NCBI GenBank assembly: GCA_030433005.1
Contig: JAUILQ010000058.1
Coordinates: 1-36,427, forward strand
Length of the DNA: 36,427 nucleotides
DNA from: Alphaproteobacteria bacterium
GTDB taxonomy: Bacteria; Pseudomonadota; Alphaproteobacteria; Kiloniellales; DSM-21159
Direction of reading: 5' to 3'
Position 1 is the stretch's first letter, and every line of letters starts with the position of its first letter. Both the position numbers and the translations under genes were made by a program. Positions 1-7,296 of this stretch are shown here, one piece after another. Under the pieces are notes generated by a model, which was not told the origin of the DNA, did no database searches, and was given only the letters and a program-made list of their open reading frames with translations.

Positions 1-589
1 TCCCTTCGTCACCTCGTCGAACACCGTCGCCGGCCAGGCGGCCGCCGGCAGCGGCATCGGCGGCGGCGCGCTCGACACCGTGCTCGGCATCACCAAGGCC
101 TACACGACCCGCGTCGGCGCCGGCCCGTTCCCGACCGAGCTCTCGGACGAGACCGGCCGGCGGATCGGCGAGCGCGGCCGCGAGTTCGGCACGGTCACCG
201 GCCGCGCGCGGCGCTGCGGCTGGTTCGACGCGGTGCTGGTGCGCCAGGCGATCAAGACCGGCGGCATCGACGGCATCGCCCTGACCAAGCTCGACGTGCT
301 CGACGGCCTCGAGGAGCTGAAGATCTGCGTCGGCTACCGGATCGACGGCAAGGACTACGACCACCTGCCGGCGCTCGGCAGCCTGCAAGCGCGCGTCGAG
401 CCGCTCTACGAGACCTTCGAGGGCTGGCAGGAGACGACCGCAGGCGCGCGCTCCTGGGCCGAGCTGCCGGCCATGGCCATCAAGTACGTGCGCCGCATCG
501 AGGAGCTGATCGAGGCCCCGGTCACCCTGCTGTCGACCAGCCCGGAGCGCGAGGACACGATCCTGATGCGCGACCCCTTCGCGGGCTGA
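1..589 (+). CDS. purA: Adenylosuccinate synthetase, C-terminal part (5' truncated by window edge)
   Basis: The first base belongs to a split codon; reading from base 2 gives 195 residues to a TGA stop. Adenylosuccinate synthetase joins IMP and aspartate using GTP, the first committed step to AMP, in the cytoplasm. Family landmarks visible here are the stretch SSNTVAGQAAAGSGIG, the VLGITKAYTTRVGAGPFPTE segment, the base-recognition segment ALTKLDVLDGL, and the closing part with TGARSWAELPAMA and STSPERE. About 195 of the usual 430 residues are present, so the N-terminal GTP-binding half lies upstream. No frame damage is seen. The next gene starts 82 bases downstream under its own promoter, so purA is probably not co-transcribed with it. 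Assignment is near certain. Confidence 0.97.
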   Translation, partial: PFVTSSNTVAGQAAAGSGIGGGALDTVLGITKAYTTRVGAGPFPTELSDETGRRIGERGREFGTVTGRARRCGWFDAVLVRQAIKTGGIDGIALTKLDVLDGLEELKICVGYRIDGKDYDHLPALGSLQARVEPLYETFEGWQETTAGARSWAELPAMAIKYVRRIEELIEAPVTLLSTSPEREDTILMRDPFAG

Positions 590-636
590 GCGAGCGGTCG
601 CCCAGCCGGCCGCTCCCGGGCGCGTCTTCGCGCAGC

Positions 637-665
637 TTGCAAATAACTGACCGGTCATTTATTTA
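637..665 (+). promoter_or_regulatory. Putative promoter of the TetR-efflux operon (TTGCAA, 17-bp spacer, TATTTA)
   Basis: A -35-like TTGCAA (637-642) and a -10-like TATTTA (660-665) are separated by exactly 17 bases in an otherwise GC-rich region. Transcription would start near 671-674, on or beside the ATG at 672, so the mRNA would be leaderless or nearly so. No Shine-Dalgarno sequence precedes that ATG. This is read by eye and inferred, not measured. Confidence 0.55.
641..664. promoter_or_regulatory. 24-bp palindromic operator, probable TetR autoregulatory site
   Basis: The core TGACCGGTCA (648-657) is a perfect 10-bp palindrome. It extends through flanking AAATAAC and TTTATTT arms to 24 bp with a single mismatched base pair. 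It lies across the -35/-10 spacer of the putative promoter, 8 bases before the TetR start codon. Size, symmetry and location match operators bound by TetR-family dimers, so a bound repressor would block the operon at 672-4510. Confidence 0.75.
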
Positions 666-671
666 TTGGCC

Positions 672-1406
672 ATGTCTGCTCCCCCCGCCCTCTCCCGGCG
701 CAAGTTCCGCCGCCGCGCCGAGGCCCGTCCCGACGAGGTCCTGGACGCCGCGCTCGACCTCTTTATCCGCTTCGGCTTCGCGGCGACGCGAGTCGAGGAC
801 ATCGCCCGCCGGGCGGGCCTCTCCAAGGGCGCCGTCTATCTCTACTACCCCAGCAAACAGGCGATCATGCAGGCTCTGATCGAGCGGGCCGTGGTGCCGA
901 TCGCCGCCCGGGCCGAAGAGCTGGGCCGCAACGAGGGGGACGATCCGCGCCGGACGCTGGCCGCCATCGTCCGGATGCTCGGCGGCGGGGTCGCGGATCC
1001 GCGCATCGCGGCGATTCCCAAGATCATCATCGGCGAGGCCGGGAACTTCCCGGAACTCGCCGAAAGCTACCGGCGGAAAGTCATCGAGCGCGGCCTCGGC
1101 GCGCTGACCGCCGTGCTGCGGCGCGGCGTCGAGACGGGACATTTTCGCGCGCTCGACCCAGAATTGGCCGTGCGCAACGTCGTCGGCCCGCTGCTCGCCC
1201 ACCTGCTGCTGGCCCAAGTCTTCGGGCTGCGGCCGGCCGGCGATCCCGCAACGGCTGGCGACGGGGGAGCAGAAGACGACGAGGGGGCGGCCATGTCCCG
1301 CTTCCTCGACAGCCATCTCGATATCTTGCTGAACGGTCTGCTGGCGACAGCGCCGGACGGCAGCGACGACAGACCCGATGATGCCTCGGGCGGGAGGCCG
1401 CGATGA
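672..1406 (+). CDS. TetR/AcrR family transcriptional regulator
   Basis: This 244-residue protein has an N-terminal TetR DNA-binding domain at roughly residues 18-65, with the recognition helix segment AGLSKGAVYLYYPSKQAIM, followed by a helical ligand-binding region to about residue 225 and a polar, Gly/Asp-rich tail. A TTG codon sits two codons earlier (666), but ATG at 672 is the more plausible start and coincides with the predicted transcription start. The stop overlaps the next start (ATGA at 1403). The gene leads an operon with an HlyD adaptor, an ABC ATPase and an ABC-2 permease, so it most likely represses its own efflux system until an inducer, not identifiable here, binds. The palindrome at 641-664 is its probable operator. 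Confidence 0.9.
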   Translation: MSAPPALSRRKFRRRAEARPDEVLDAALDLFIRFGFAATRVEDIARRAGLSKGAVYLYYPSKQAIMQALIERAVVPIAARAEELGRNEGDDPRRTLAAIVRMLGGGVADPRIAAIPKIIIGEAGNFPELAESYRRKVIERGLGALTAVLRRGVETGHFRALDPELAVRNVVGPLLAHLLLAQVFGLRPAGDPATAGDGGAEDDEGAAMSRFLDSHLDILLNGLLATAPDGSDDRPDDASGGRPR

Positions 1407-2362
1407 CCGGCGCGCTAGCCTCGCTGAGCGAGCTCGCCGCCGGCCTTCTGGCGGCTCTCGGGCTGGGTCCCGGCCAGCCGCCGCCAGCGCTCGGCTACGT
1501 CGAGGCCGACTATCTCTACCTTGCGCCTGCCTGCCGCGGCTCGCTGGTCGCCGTCGAGGTCGGCGACGGCGACTCGGTCCGGGCGGGCGATCCGCTGTTC
1601 CAGGTCGACGACGCGCGGCGCGCCGCCACCCTGGCTGCCGCCGAGGCCCGGCTCGCCCGCAGCCAGGCTCAGCGGCGCGACCGCCTGCGGGGCGAGCGCC
1701 CCGAGGAGCTCGCGGTGATCGAGCAGGAGCTGGCCGGCGCGCGGGCCGAGCGGGCGGACGCCCGAGCCGCCTTCGCCCGCTCGAAGAACCTGGCCGCGCG
1801 CCAGGTCGTCGCCGAGGCGCGCCTCGATTCCGACCGCGCGCGCCTGGAGACCGCGCAGGCCCGGGTCGGCCAGCTGGAGGCCCGCCTGTCGGTCGCCCGC
1901 CTGCCGGACCGCGAGGCCGCGATCGAGGCCGCCGAGGCCGAGGTCGCGGCCGCCCGAGCCGAGGTCCGCGAAGCGACGGCAGCCCTGGCGGAGTGCCGAG
2001 TCTCCGCGCCGGCGGACGGCCGGATCGAGCGCCGCTATCTCGACCCCGGCGAGCAGACCGGGCCGGAGCGGCCGGTCGTCTCGCTGCTGCCCGAGGGCGC
2101 GCTGAAGATCCGCTTCCATCTCTCCGAGTCGCGCCGCGTCGACTTTCCTCTCGGACGCCGGATCCTGGTCGACTGCGACGGCTGCGCGGACGGCATCCCG
2201 GCAGAGGTCACTTGGCTGGCCTCCGAGGCCGAGTACACACCGCCGGTGATCTACAGCCTGGACGAGCGGCACCGTCTGGTGTTCCTGGCCGAGGCGCAGC
2301 CTCTCGCGCAGGCGGCCGGCCTGCTGCCCGGCCAGCCGGTCGACGTCCGGCCCGCGCCGTGA
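1403..2362 (+). CDS. HlyD-family periplasmic adaptor (YbhG/YhiI-like) of an ABC efflux pump
   Basis: This is a 319-residue membrane-fusion protein. A short hydrophobic N-terminus (about residues 5-21) may act as signal or anchor. It is followed by a lipoyl-like half (GYVEADYLYLAPACRGSLV and VEVGDGDSVRAGDPLFQVDD, residues 32-75). A long Ala/Arg/Glu-rich antiparallel coiled-coil hairpin spans about 76-200. The second lipoyl half with SAPADGRIERRYLDPGEQ follows, then a beta-barrel region. The protein would link an inner-membrane ABC-2 transporter to an outer-membrane channel. It overlaps the regulator by 4 bases and the ATPase by 4 bases. No outer-membrane TolC-like gene is present in the window, so that part is probably supplied from elsewhere. 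Confidence 0.88.
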   Translation: MTGALASLSELAAGLLAALGLGPGQPPPALGYVEADYLYLAPACRGSLVAVEVGDGDSVRAGDPLFQVDDARRAATLAAAEARLARSQAQRRDRLRGERPEELAVIEQELAGARAERADARAAFARSKNLAARQVVAEARLDSDRARLETAQARVGQLEARLSVARLPDREAAIEAAEAEVAAARAEVREATAALAECRVSAPADGRIERRYLDPGEQTGPERPVVSLLPEGALKIRFHLSESRRVDFPLGRRILVDCDGCADGIPAEVTWLASEAEYTPPVIYSLDERHRLVFLAEAQPLAQAAGLLPGQPVDVRPAP

Positions 2363-3351
2363 GCGCGCCACCCGCCCCTGCAGCAGACGCGGACCCGGAC
2401 GGCGAGAAGCCGGCGATCGAGGTCCAGGGGCTGACCAAGCGCTTCGGCGACAAGACCGTGGTCGACGGCTTCGACATGACCGTACCGCGCGGCACGATCT
2501 ACGGCTTCCTGGGCCCCAACGGCAGCGGCAAGACGACGACCATCCGCATGATGTGCGGTCTGCTGACCGCCGACGGCGGCACCGGCCGCTGCCTGGGCTT
2601 CGACATCCGCAGCCAGACCCGGGAGATCAAGGAGCGGGTCGGCTACATGACGCAGCGCTTCTCGCTCTACGAGGACCTCTCGATCCGCGAGAACCTGGAC
2701 TTCATGGGCCGCATGTACCGCCTGGACCGGCGCCGCGAACGGGTCTCTCAGGCGCTGGAGGACCTCGGCTTGGCCGGGCGCTCCGGCCAGCTCGCCGGCG
2801 CGCTGTCCGGTGGCTGGAAGCAGCGCCTGGCCCTGGCCGCCTGCCTGCTCAACCAGCCGATGCTGCTGCTGCTCGACGAGCCGACCGCCGGCGTCGATCC
2901 CAAGGCCCGGCGGGACTTCTGGGACGAGATCCGGCGCTTGGCGGACAACGGCGTCACGGTGCTCGTCTCGACCCACTACATGGACGAGGCCGTGCAGTGC
3001 GACGCGATCGCCTACATCGCGTACGGCCGCAAGCTGATCGAGGGGCCGACCGCCGACGTCCCGCGCCGCGTCGGCCTGACGACCTGGCGCGTCGAGGGTC
3101 CCGGTCTGGCGATGCTGGCGCAGGCGCTGCAGGGCGCACCGGGGGTCGAGCAGGTCGCACGCTTCGGCTCCGCCCTGCACGTATCGGGAACCGACGCCGC
3201 GACCCTGGACGCGACGGCCGAGACCCGTTCGGCGTCCGGCCCCCAGCGCTGGACCCGCCAGGAGGCCGGCCTCGAGGAGGTCTTCATCCACCTGATGGGC
3301 GGCGCGCGCGACAACTTCGCCGCCGCGTCCGCCGACGTCGATGGCTCCTGA
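2359..3351 (+). CDS. ABC transporter ATP-binding protein of the efflux operon
   Basis: The ATPase has 330 residues from a GTG start that overlaps the adaptor stop (GTGA). The frame stays open far upstream, but that part is antisense-like low-complexity Arg/Gly sequence inside the adaptor gene, so GTG 2359 is chosen. The nucleotide-binding domain shows Walker A GPNGSGKTTT, signature SGGWKQR, Walker B LLLLDEPTAGVDP and the H-loop STHYMDEA. After about residue 240 a C-terminal extension ends with RQEAGLEEVFIHLM, as seen in drug-exporting ABC-2 ATPases such as the CcmA/YbhF group. It has a single ATPase domain, unlike the double-domain YbhF. It pairs with the permease at 3341, overlapping it by 11 bases. 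Confidence 0.93.
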   Translation: MSAPPAPAADADPDGEKPAIEVQGLTKRFGDKTVVDGFDMTVPRGTIYGFLGPNGSGKTTTIRMMCGLLTADGGTGRCLGFDIRSQTREIKERVGYMTQRFSLYEDLSIRENLDFMGRMYRLDRRRERVSQALEDLGLAGRSGQLAGALSGGWKQRLALAACLLNQPMLLLLDEPTAGVDPKARRDFWDEIRRLADNGVTVLVSTHYMDEAVQCDAIAYIAYGRKLIEGPTADVPRRVGLTTWRVEGPGLAMLAQALQGAPGVEQVARFGSALHVSGTDAATLDATAETRSASGPQRWTRQEAGLEEVFIHLMGGARDNFAAASADVDGS

Positions 3352-4510
3352 GCCCGCCACCGGGCGGCGTCCGAGCCGCAACGGCTTCTCGCCGGCCCGC
3401 TTCGGTGCCGTGCTGGTGAAGGAGTTCGTCCAGATGCGGCGCGACCGGCTGACCTTGGCGATGATGATCGCCGTGCCGATCATGCAGCTGCTGCTGTTCG
3501 GCTTCGCCATCAACAGCGATCCGCGCCATCTGCCGACGCTGGTCGAGATCAACGACCAGGGACCGGTCTCGCGCGCCTTCCTGGCGGCCCTGGAGACTTC
3601 GGGCTATTTCGACGTGCAGGGACGCGTCGCCGGCGCATCGGCGGCCGAGCGCGCGCTGAGGCGCGGCGAGGCGACCTTCGTCGTCGTCGTGCCCGACGGC
3701 TTCGAGCGCGCGCTGGTGCGCGGCGAGCGGCCGGCGATCCTGCTTGCCGCCGACGCCGGCGATCCGGCCGCGACCGGCGGTGCGACGGCCGCGCTGTCGG
3801 GCATCGTCGCCCGTGTCCTGGAGACCAGCCTGACCGGTCCGCTGAGCCACCTGCGGCCCCCGGAGGCCGCCTTCAGCGTCGTCGTCCAGAGGCACTACAA
3901 TCCCGCTGGCGTGACCAGCTTCAACATCGTGCCCGGCCTGCTCGCGGTCATCCTGTCGATGACGATGGTGATGATCACGGCGATCGCGATCGTGCGCGAG
4001 GCCGAGCGCGGCACCATGGAGACCCTGATCGCGACCCCGGTACGGCCGGCCGAGGTCATGCTCGGCAAGATCCTGCCCTATGTCCTGGTCGGCTACGTCC
4101 AGACCGCAGTCTTTCTGACCCTGGCGCTGCTCGGTTTCCAGGTGCCCTTCGCCGGCTCGGCGGTGGCCTTCCTGCTCGGCCTCAACCTCTTCATCGTGGT
4201 CAACCTCTCGCTGGGCTTCCTCTTCTCGACCGTCGCACGCAGCCAGATGCAGGCGATGCAGATGTCGTTTTTCTACATGCTGCCCTCGATCCTGCTCTCG
4301 GGCTTCATGTTTCCCTTTGCCGGCATGCCCGGCTGGGCCCAGGTGCTGGGCAGCGCGGTGCCGACGACCCACTTCATCCGGATCCTGCGCGGCGTCATGC
4401 TCAAGGGAGCCGGGCTGGGCGACATCCTGGACGAGCTCGGCGCCCTGGCCGCGATCCTGGCGGTGGTCGCGGGCCTCGCCATGGCACGTTACCGCCAGAC
4501 CCTCGACTGA
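3341..4510 (+). CDS. ABC-2 type permease (YbhR/YbhS/YhhJ-like)
   Basis: This 389-residue permease has the standard ABC-2 topology. One membrane helix lies near residues 35-58 (MMIAVPIMQLLLFGFAI) after the motif VLVKEFVQMRRDR. A large periplasmic domain follows (about 60-195). A block of five hydrophobic helices comes next (about 205-385), containing AERGTMETLIATPVRPAE, the cytoplasmic coupling signature of drug-export permeases. It starts inside the ATPase gene. Only one permease is encoded here, whereas the Escherichia coli ybhGFSR operon has two, so the pump would be a homodimer or borrow a second permease. It is probably a multidrug or lipophilic-compound exporter; the substrate is unknown. 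Confidence 0.92.
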   Translation: MAPEPATGRRPSRNGFSPARFGAVLVKEFVQMRRDRLTLAMMIAVPIMQLLLFGFAINSDPRHLPTLVEINDQGPVSRAFLAALETSGYFDVQGRVAGASAAERALRRGEATFVVVVPDGFERALVRGERPAILLAADAGDPAATGGATAALSGIVARVLETSLTGPLSHLRPPEAAFSVVVQRHYNPAGVTSFNIVPGLLAVILSMTMVMITAIAIVREAERGTMETLIATPVRPAEVMLGKILPYVLVGYVQTAVFLTLALLGFQVPFAGSAVAFLLGLNLFIVVNLSLGFLFSTVARSQMQAMQMSFFYMLPSILLSGFMFPFAGMPGWAQVLGSAVPTTHFIRILRGVMLKGAGLGDILDELGALAAILAVVAGLAMARYRQTLD

Positions 4511-4553
4511 CCCCTCCGCCGGTCGCGGAACGCGCACCGGGCGCCTGTCGCCG

Positions 4554-4570
4554 TTAACCTTCCCTTACCC
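4554..4570 (+). promoter_or_regulatory. CtrA-like box upstream of the pseudokinase gene
   Basis: TTAACC, five bases, then TTACCC matches the alphaproteobacterial CtrA consensus TTAA-N7-TTAA with one mismatch in the second half. It lies in the 113-base gap after the permease gene and 54 bases before the ATG at 4624. A weak -10-like TGTAAT follows at 4579. The match is suggestive only; no binding evidence exists. Confidence 0.35.
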
Positions 4571-4623
4571 TTGGGTCCTGTAATCAGGGGGCTTGGACAG
4601 GCAAGGGAACCGACGCGTCCGTC

Positions 4624-6723
4624 ATGAGCGACCTCGCGGCAGAGCTCGATTTGGAGGAGGCGCCGCGCGCCGGCGGCCGGCGCGGACGTCGCGGCGCGCC
4701 CGAGCCGTCCGGCGGCACGATCGTCGTCGACCGCCGCTTCGAGGTCGAGACCGGCCTGCCGCTGCCCGCCTTCGACCAGCCCCATGCCCGCGCCTTCGCC
4801 GCCGCGGCGCGCGAGTCCGGCAACGCCCGCAAGCTCTACGCCCTGGTCTGCGACCCCAAGCTGGCGCCCCGGCGCAACCTGATGAGCCAGCTGCCCCACA
4901 TGGCGCGGCTGCCGCTGAGCGTGCCGCTGGCCTACGAGACGGTGTTCTGGCCGCCGGACAACGCCCGGCGCGGCGTGCTGATCCTGACCCGCCCCGAGGG
5001 CGAGCGGGTCCAGGCCCATGCCGGCGCCAGCTTCGATCCCTTCGACGAGGACGCGCTGATCCGCAAGGTCGTGCAGCCGCTGATGCCGGCGCTGATCGAG
5101 CTGGGCGCGCGCGGCATCCATCACCGCGCGATCCGCGCGGACAACCTGTTCTACCGCGACGGCGCGCGCAACGAGTGCATGCTCGGCGAATGCGTCTCGG
5201 CGCCCGCCGGGCTCGACCAGCCGGCGCTCTACGAGCCGATCGAGAGCGCCATGGCCATGCCCGCCGGGCGCGGCGACGGCACGACCAGCGACGACCTCTA
5301 CGCGCTCGGCGTGACCCTGGCGATCCTGCTGCGCGGCGGCAATCCGGTGGCCGACCTCAGCGACGAGGCGATCGTGCACTCGAAGCTGAACCGCGGCACC
5401 TACGCGACCCTGATCGGCAAGCAGCGCCTGCCGCTGGCGATCACCGAGGCGCTGCGCGGCCTGCTGTGCGACGACTGGGCCGAGCGCTGGGCGCTCAACG
5501 ACCTGGAGATGTGGGCCAACGGCCGGCATCTCAGCCCGAAGCAGCCGATGGCGCTGTCGCGGGCCAGCCGGCCCTTCGAGTTCGCGGACAAGGACTACTG
5601 GAACTGCCGCTCGCTGTCCTCGGCGCTCGGCTTCAACTGGCAAGAAGCCCGGCGCGCGCTGGCCGGCGACGAGCTGATCACCTGGGTGCACCGCAGCGCC
5701 GGCGACGAGAAGCGCGCCGAGCGCCTGGCGCTGCTCATGCGCGGCTCCCACGGCGGCACCGGGGGCGGCTCGGGCGTGCTGGCGGAGCCGCGCAACGACC
5801 GCGACCTGGCGCGCATCCTCATGGTGCTCGACCACAGGGCGCCGCTGCGCTTCCGCCGGCTGTCGACGCGCATCGACGCCTTCGCCGACGTGCTCGCCGT
5901 GCACTTCGAGGACGATGCCGTCCGCCAGGACTTCGCCGAGGTCCTGGGCAACCGCATGATCAACTACTGGTTCGAGGCCCAGCCGGGCATGCGCCCGGAG
6001 TACGCCGTGCTCAAGAAGGGCTACGAGCAGCTCGGCTTCTTCCTGATGCGCCAGCGCATCGGCTACGGCCTGGAGCGCTGCCTCTACGACCAGCAGGAAT
6101 ACTGGCCCTGCCTGAGCCCGATGCTGGAGGACGCCTACGTCACCCGCATCGAGGAGCTGCTGCCGGCGCTGGAGCGCCTGACCGAGTCCGGCATGCCCGA
6201 GCGCGAGCCGATGGACCGGCACATCGCGGCCTTCGTCGCGGCGCGCGCCCGCGCCGTGCCCGAGCGCATTCTGACGGCGCTGGGCCGCGACGACGACGAG
6301 GTGATCCGGCGGCTCGGCGTCGCCTACCTGCTGGCCGAGGTCCAGCGCATGGCCGGCCCGGCCAGCCTGCCCGGCCTGGCGGCCTGGGTGGCGCAGAGCA
6401 TGGGCCCGGTCATCGAGTCCTTCCACAGCCGGGAGATCCGCCAGACCCTGGCGCTCGAGCTGCAGGCCGCGGTCGACGAGGGCGACCTCTACCGCCTGGC
6501 CCTGGCGATGGACGACGGCAAGCAGCGCCAGGACGACGAACGCGGCTACGAGGCCGCCTGCGCCGAGTACGCGGCGCTCAGCCGCGAGCTGACCTGGGTC
6601 GAGCAGGGCGGCCTGACCAAGCCGCAGTTCGTCTACGGCAAGTCCCAGCAGATCGCCGCGGTGGTCGCCGGCTGCCTCGCCAGCATCACCATGCTGGTGA
6701 TGACGCTTTTCTACATCGGCTGA
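4624..6723 (+). CDS. Predicted pseudokinase with C-terminal membrane anchor
   Basis: I recognise no named family for this 699-residue protein, but its first 310 residues follow the protein-kinase layout. There is a hinge-like LILTRPEGE, a catalytic-loop equivalent HHRAIRADNLF, an activation-segment end YEPIESAMA, a helix-F segment SDDLYALGVTLAILLRG, and a closing part with a DDWAERW and LEMWANG pattern like the usual lobe end. Catalytic residues are missing: the HRD aspartate is Ala169, and the DFG position reads Leu187-Gly188-Glu189. The loop asparagine (Asn174) is kept. Residues 310-670 are a helical region without a known motif. Residues about 676-697 form one membrane helix, which would leave the bulk in the cytoplasm. 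The gene is followed after 23 bases by a membrane protein. It probably acts as a scaffold or allosteric subunit rather than a kinase; its partner is unknown. Confidence 0.75.
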   Translation: MSDLAAELDLEEAPRAGGRRGRRGAPEPSGGTIVVDRRFEVETGLPLPAFDQPHARAFAAAARESGNARKLYALVCDPKLAPRRNLMSQLPHMARLPLSVPLAYETVFWPPDNARRGVLILTRPEGERVQAHAGASFDPFDEDALIRKVVQPLMPALIELGARGIHHRAIRADNLFYRDGARNECMLGECVSAPAGLDQPALYEPIESAMAMPAGRGDGTTSDDLYALGVTLAILLRGGNPVADLSDEAIVHSKLNRGTYATLIGKQRLPLAITEALRGLLCDDWAERWALNDLEMWANGRHLSPKQPMALSRASRPFEFADKDYWNCRSLSSALGFNWQEARRALAGDELITWVHRSAGDEKRAERLALLMRGSHGGTGGGSGVLAEPRNDRDLARILMVLDHRAPLRFRRLSTRIDAFADVLAVHFEDDAVRQDFAEVLGNRMINYWFEAQPGMRPEYAVLKKGYEQLGFFLMRQRIGYGLERCLYDQQEYWPCLSPMLEDAYVTRIEELLPALERLTESGMPEREPMDRHIAAFVAARARAVPERILTALGRDDDEVIRRLGVAYLLAEVQRMAGPASLPGLAAWVAQSMGPVIESFHSREIRQTLALELQAAVDEGDLYRLALAMDDGKQRQDDERGYEAACAEYAALSRELTWVEQGGLTKPQFVYGKSQQIAAVVAGCLASITMLVMTLFYIG

Positions 6724-6746
6724 CCGGAAAGCAAGGAAAGCGGCGC

Positions 6747-7259
6747 ATGCGCAAGGCCAAGGACATCTCGACCGGCGGCTCCGGCGGCGGGCTCAACTGG
6801 GGGCGCGTCGCCCTGGCGCTGCTGGTCGCGCTGCCGGCCATGGTCGTGCTGCTGCCGACCACGCTGATGCTGTTCGTGCTCAGCCTGCCGACCATCGTCG
6901 CCTTCCTGGTCGACCGCAGCCGCGAGCGCTACCTGGTCGCCACGGTCGGGCTGCTCAACCTCTGCGGCGTGCTGCCCGCGCTGATCGCGCTGTGGCAGGA
7001 CGGGCAGAGCATCGACGCCGTGTTCCGACTGCTCACCGACATGTTCTACTGGCTGATGGCCTTCGGCGCCGCCGGTGTCGGCTGGGCCATCTTCGTGTCG
7101 CTGCCGCCGATGGTGACCAGCTACTATTCGCTGGTCACCCAGCATCGCGTCCAGCAGCTGCGCAAGCGCCAGAAGCAGCTGATCGAGGAATGGGGCGACG
7201 ACGTCACCGGCCGGCACCTGACCGAGCTCGACGACGAGGCCGAGCCGGCCGCCGGCTGA
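6747..7259 (+). CDS. Four-helix membrane protein paired with the pseudokinase
   Basis: This is a 170-residue protein of unknown family. The start is ATG 6747, preceded by the Shine-Dalgarno-like AAGGAAAG, 23 bases after the pseudokinase stop. After a basic, glycine-rich N-terminus come hydrophobic segments at about residues 18-36, 38-56, 62-84 and 100-125. A polar C-terminal segment follows, rich in Gln, Arg and Lys (HRVQQLRKRQKQLIEEW), likely a short cytoplasmic coiled coil. The tight pairing, same strand and shared membrane location suggest that it forms a complex with the upstream tail-anchored protein. It may be a channel-like or scaffold subunit, but nothing in the sequence proves that. 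It ends 37 bases before the convergent rpoH stop. Confidence 0.75.
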   Translation: MRKAKDISTGGSGGGLNWGRVALALLVALPAMVVLLPTTLMLFVLSLPTIVAFLVDRSRERYLVATVGLLNLCGVLPALIALWQDGQSIDAVFRLLTDMFYWLMAFGAAGVGWAIFVSLPPMVTSYYSLVTQHRVQQLRKRQKQLIEEWGDDVTGRHLTELDDEAEPAAG

Positions 7260-7296
7260 GCCGCCCGCCCCCGGGCGGGACCGCCGGAGCGGCGGC

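Noticed and set aside
592..615. GAGCGG/CCGCTC hairpin after purA as a terminator
   Set aside because: The stem is only 6 bp with a 12-base loop and no T tract; too weak to claim.
1378..2358. Long N-terminal extension of the ABC ATPase
   Set aside because: The frame is a shadow inside the HlyD gene with Arg/Gly-rich composition; the GTG at 2359 overlaps the HlyD stop in the usual way.
4489..6426. 645-residue minus-strand open frame
   Set aside because: Antisense to the pseudokinase gene with low-complexity composition. The plus-strand frame has kinase-fold landmarks and normal amino-acid usage.
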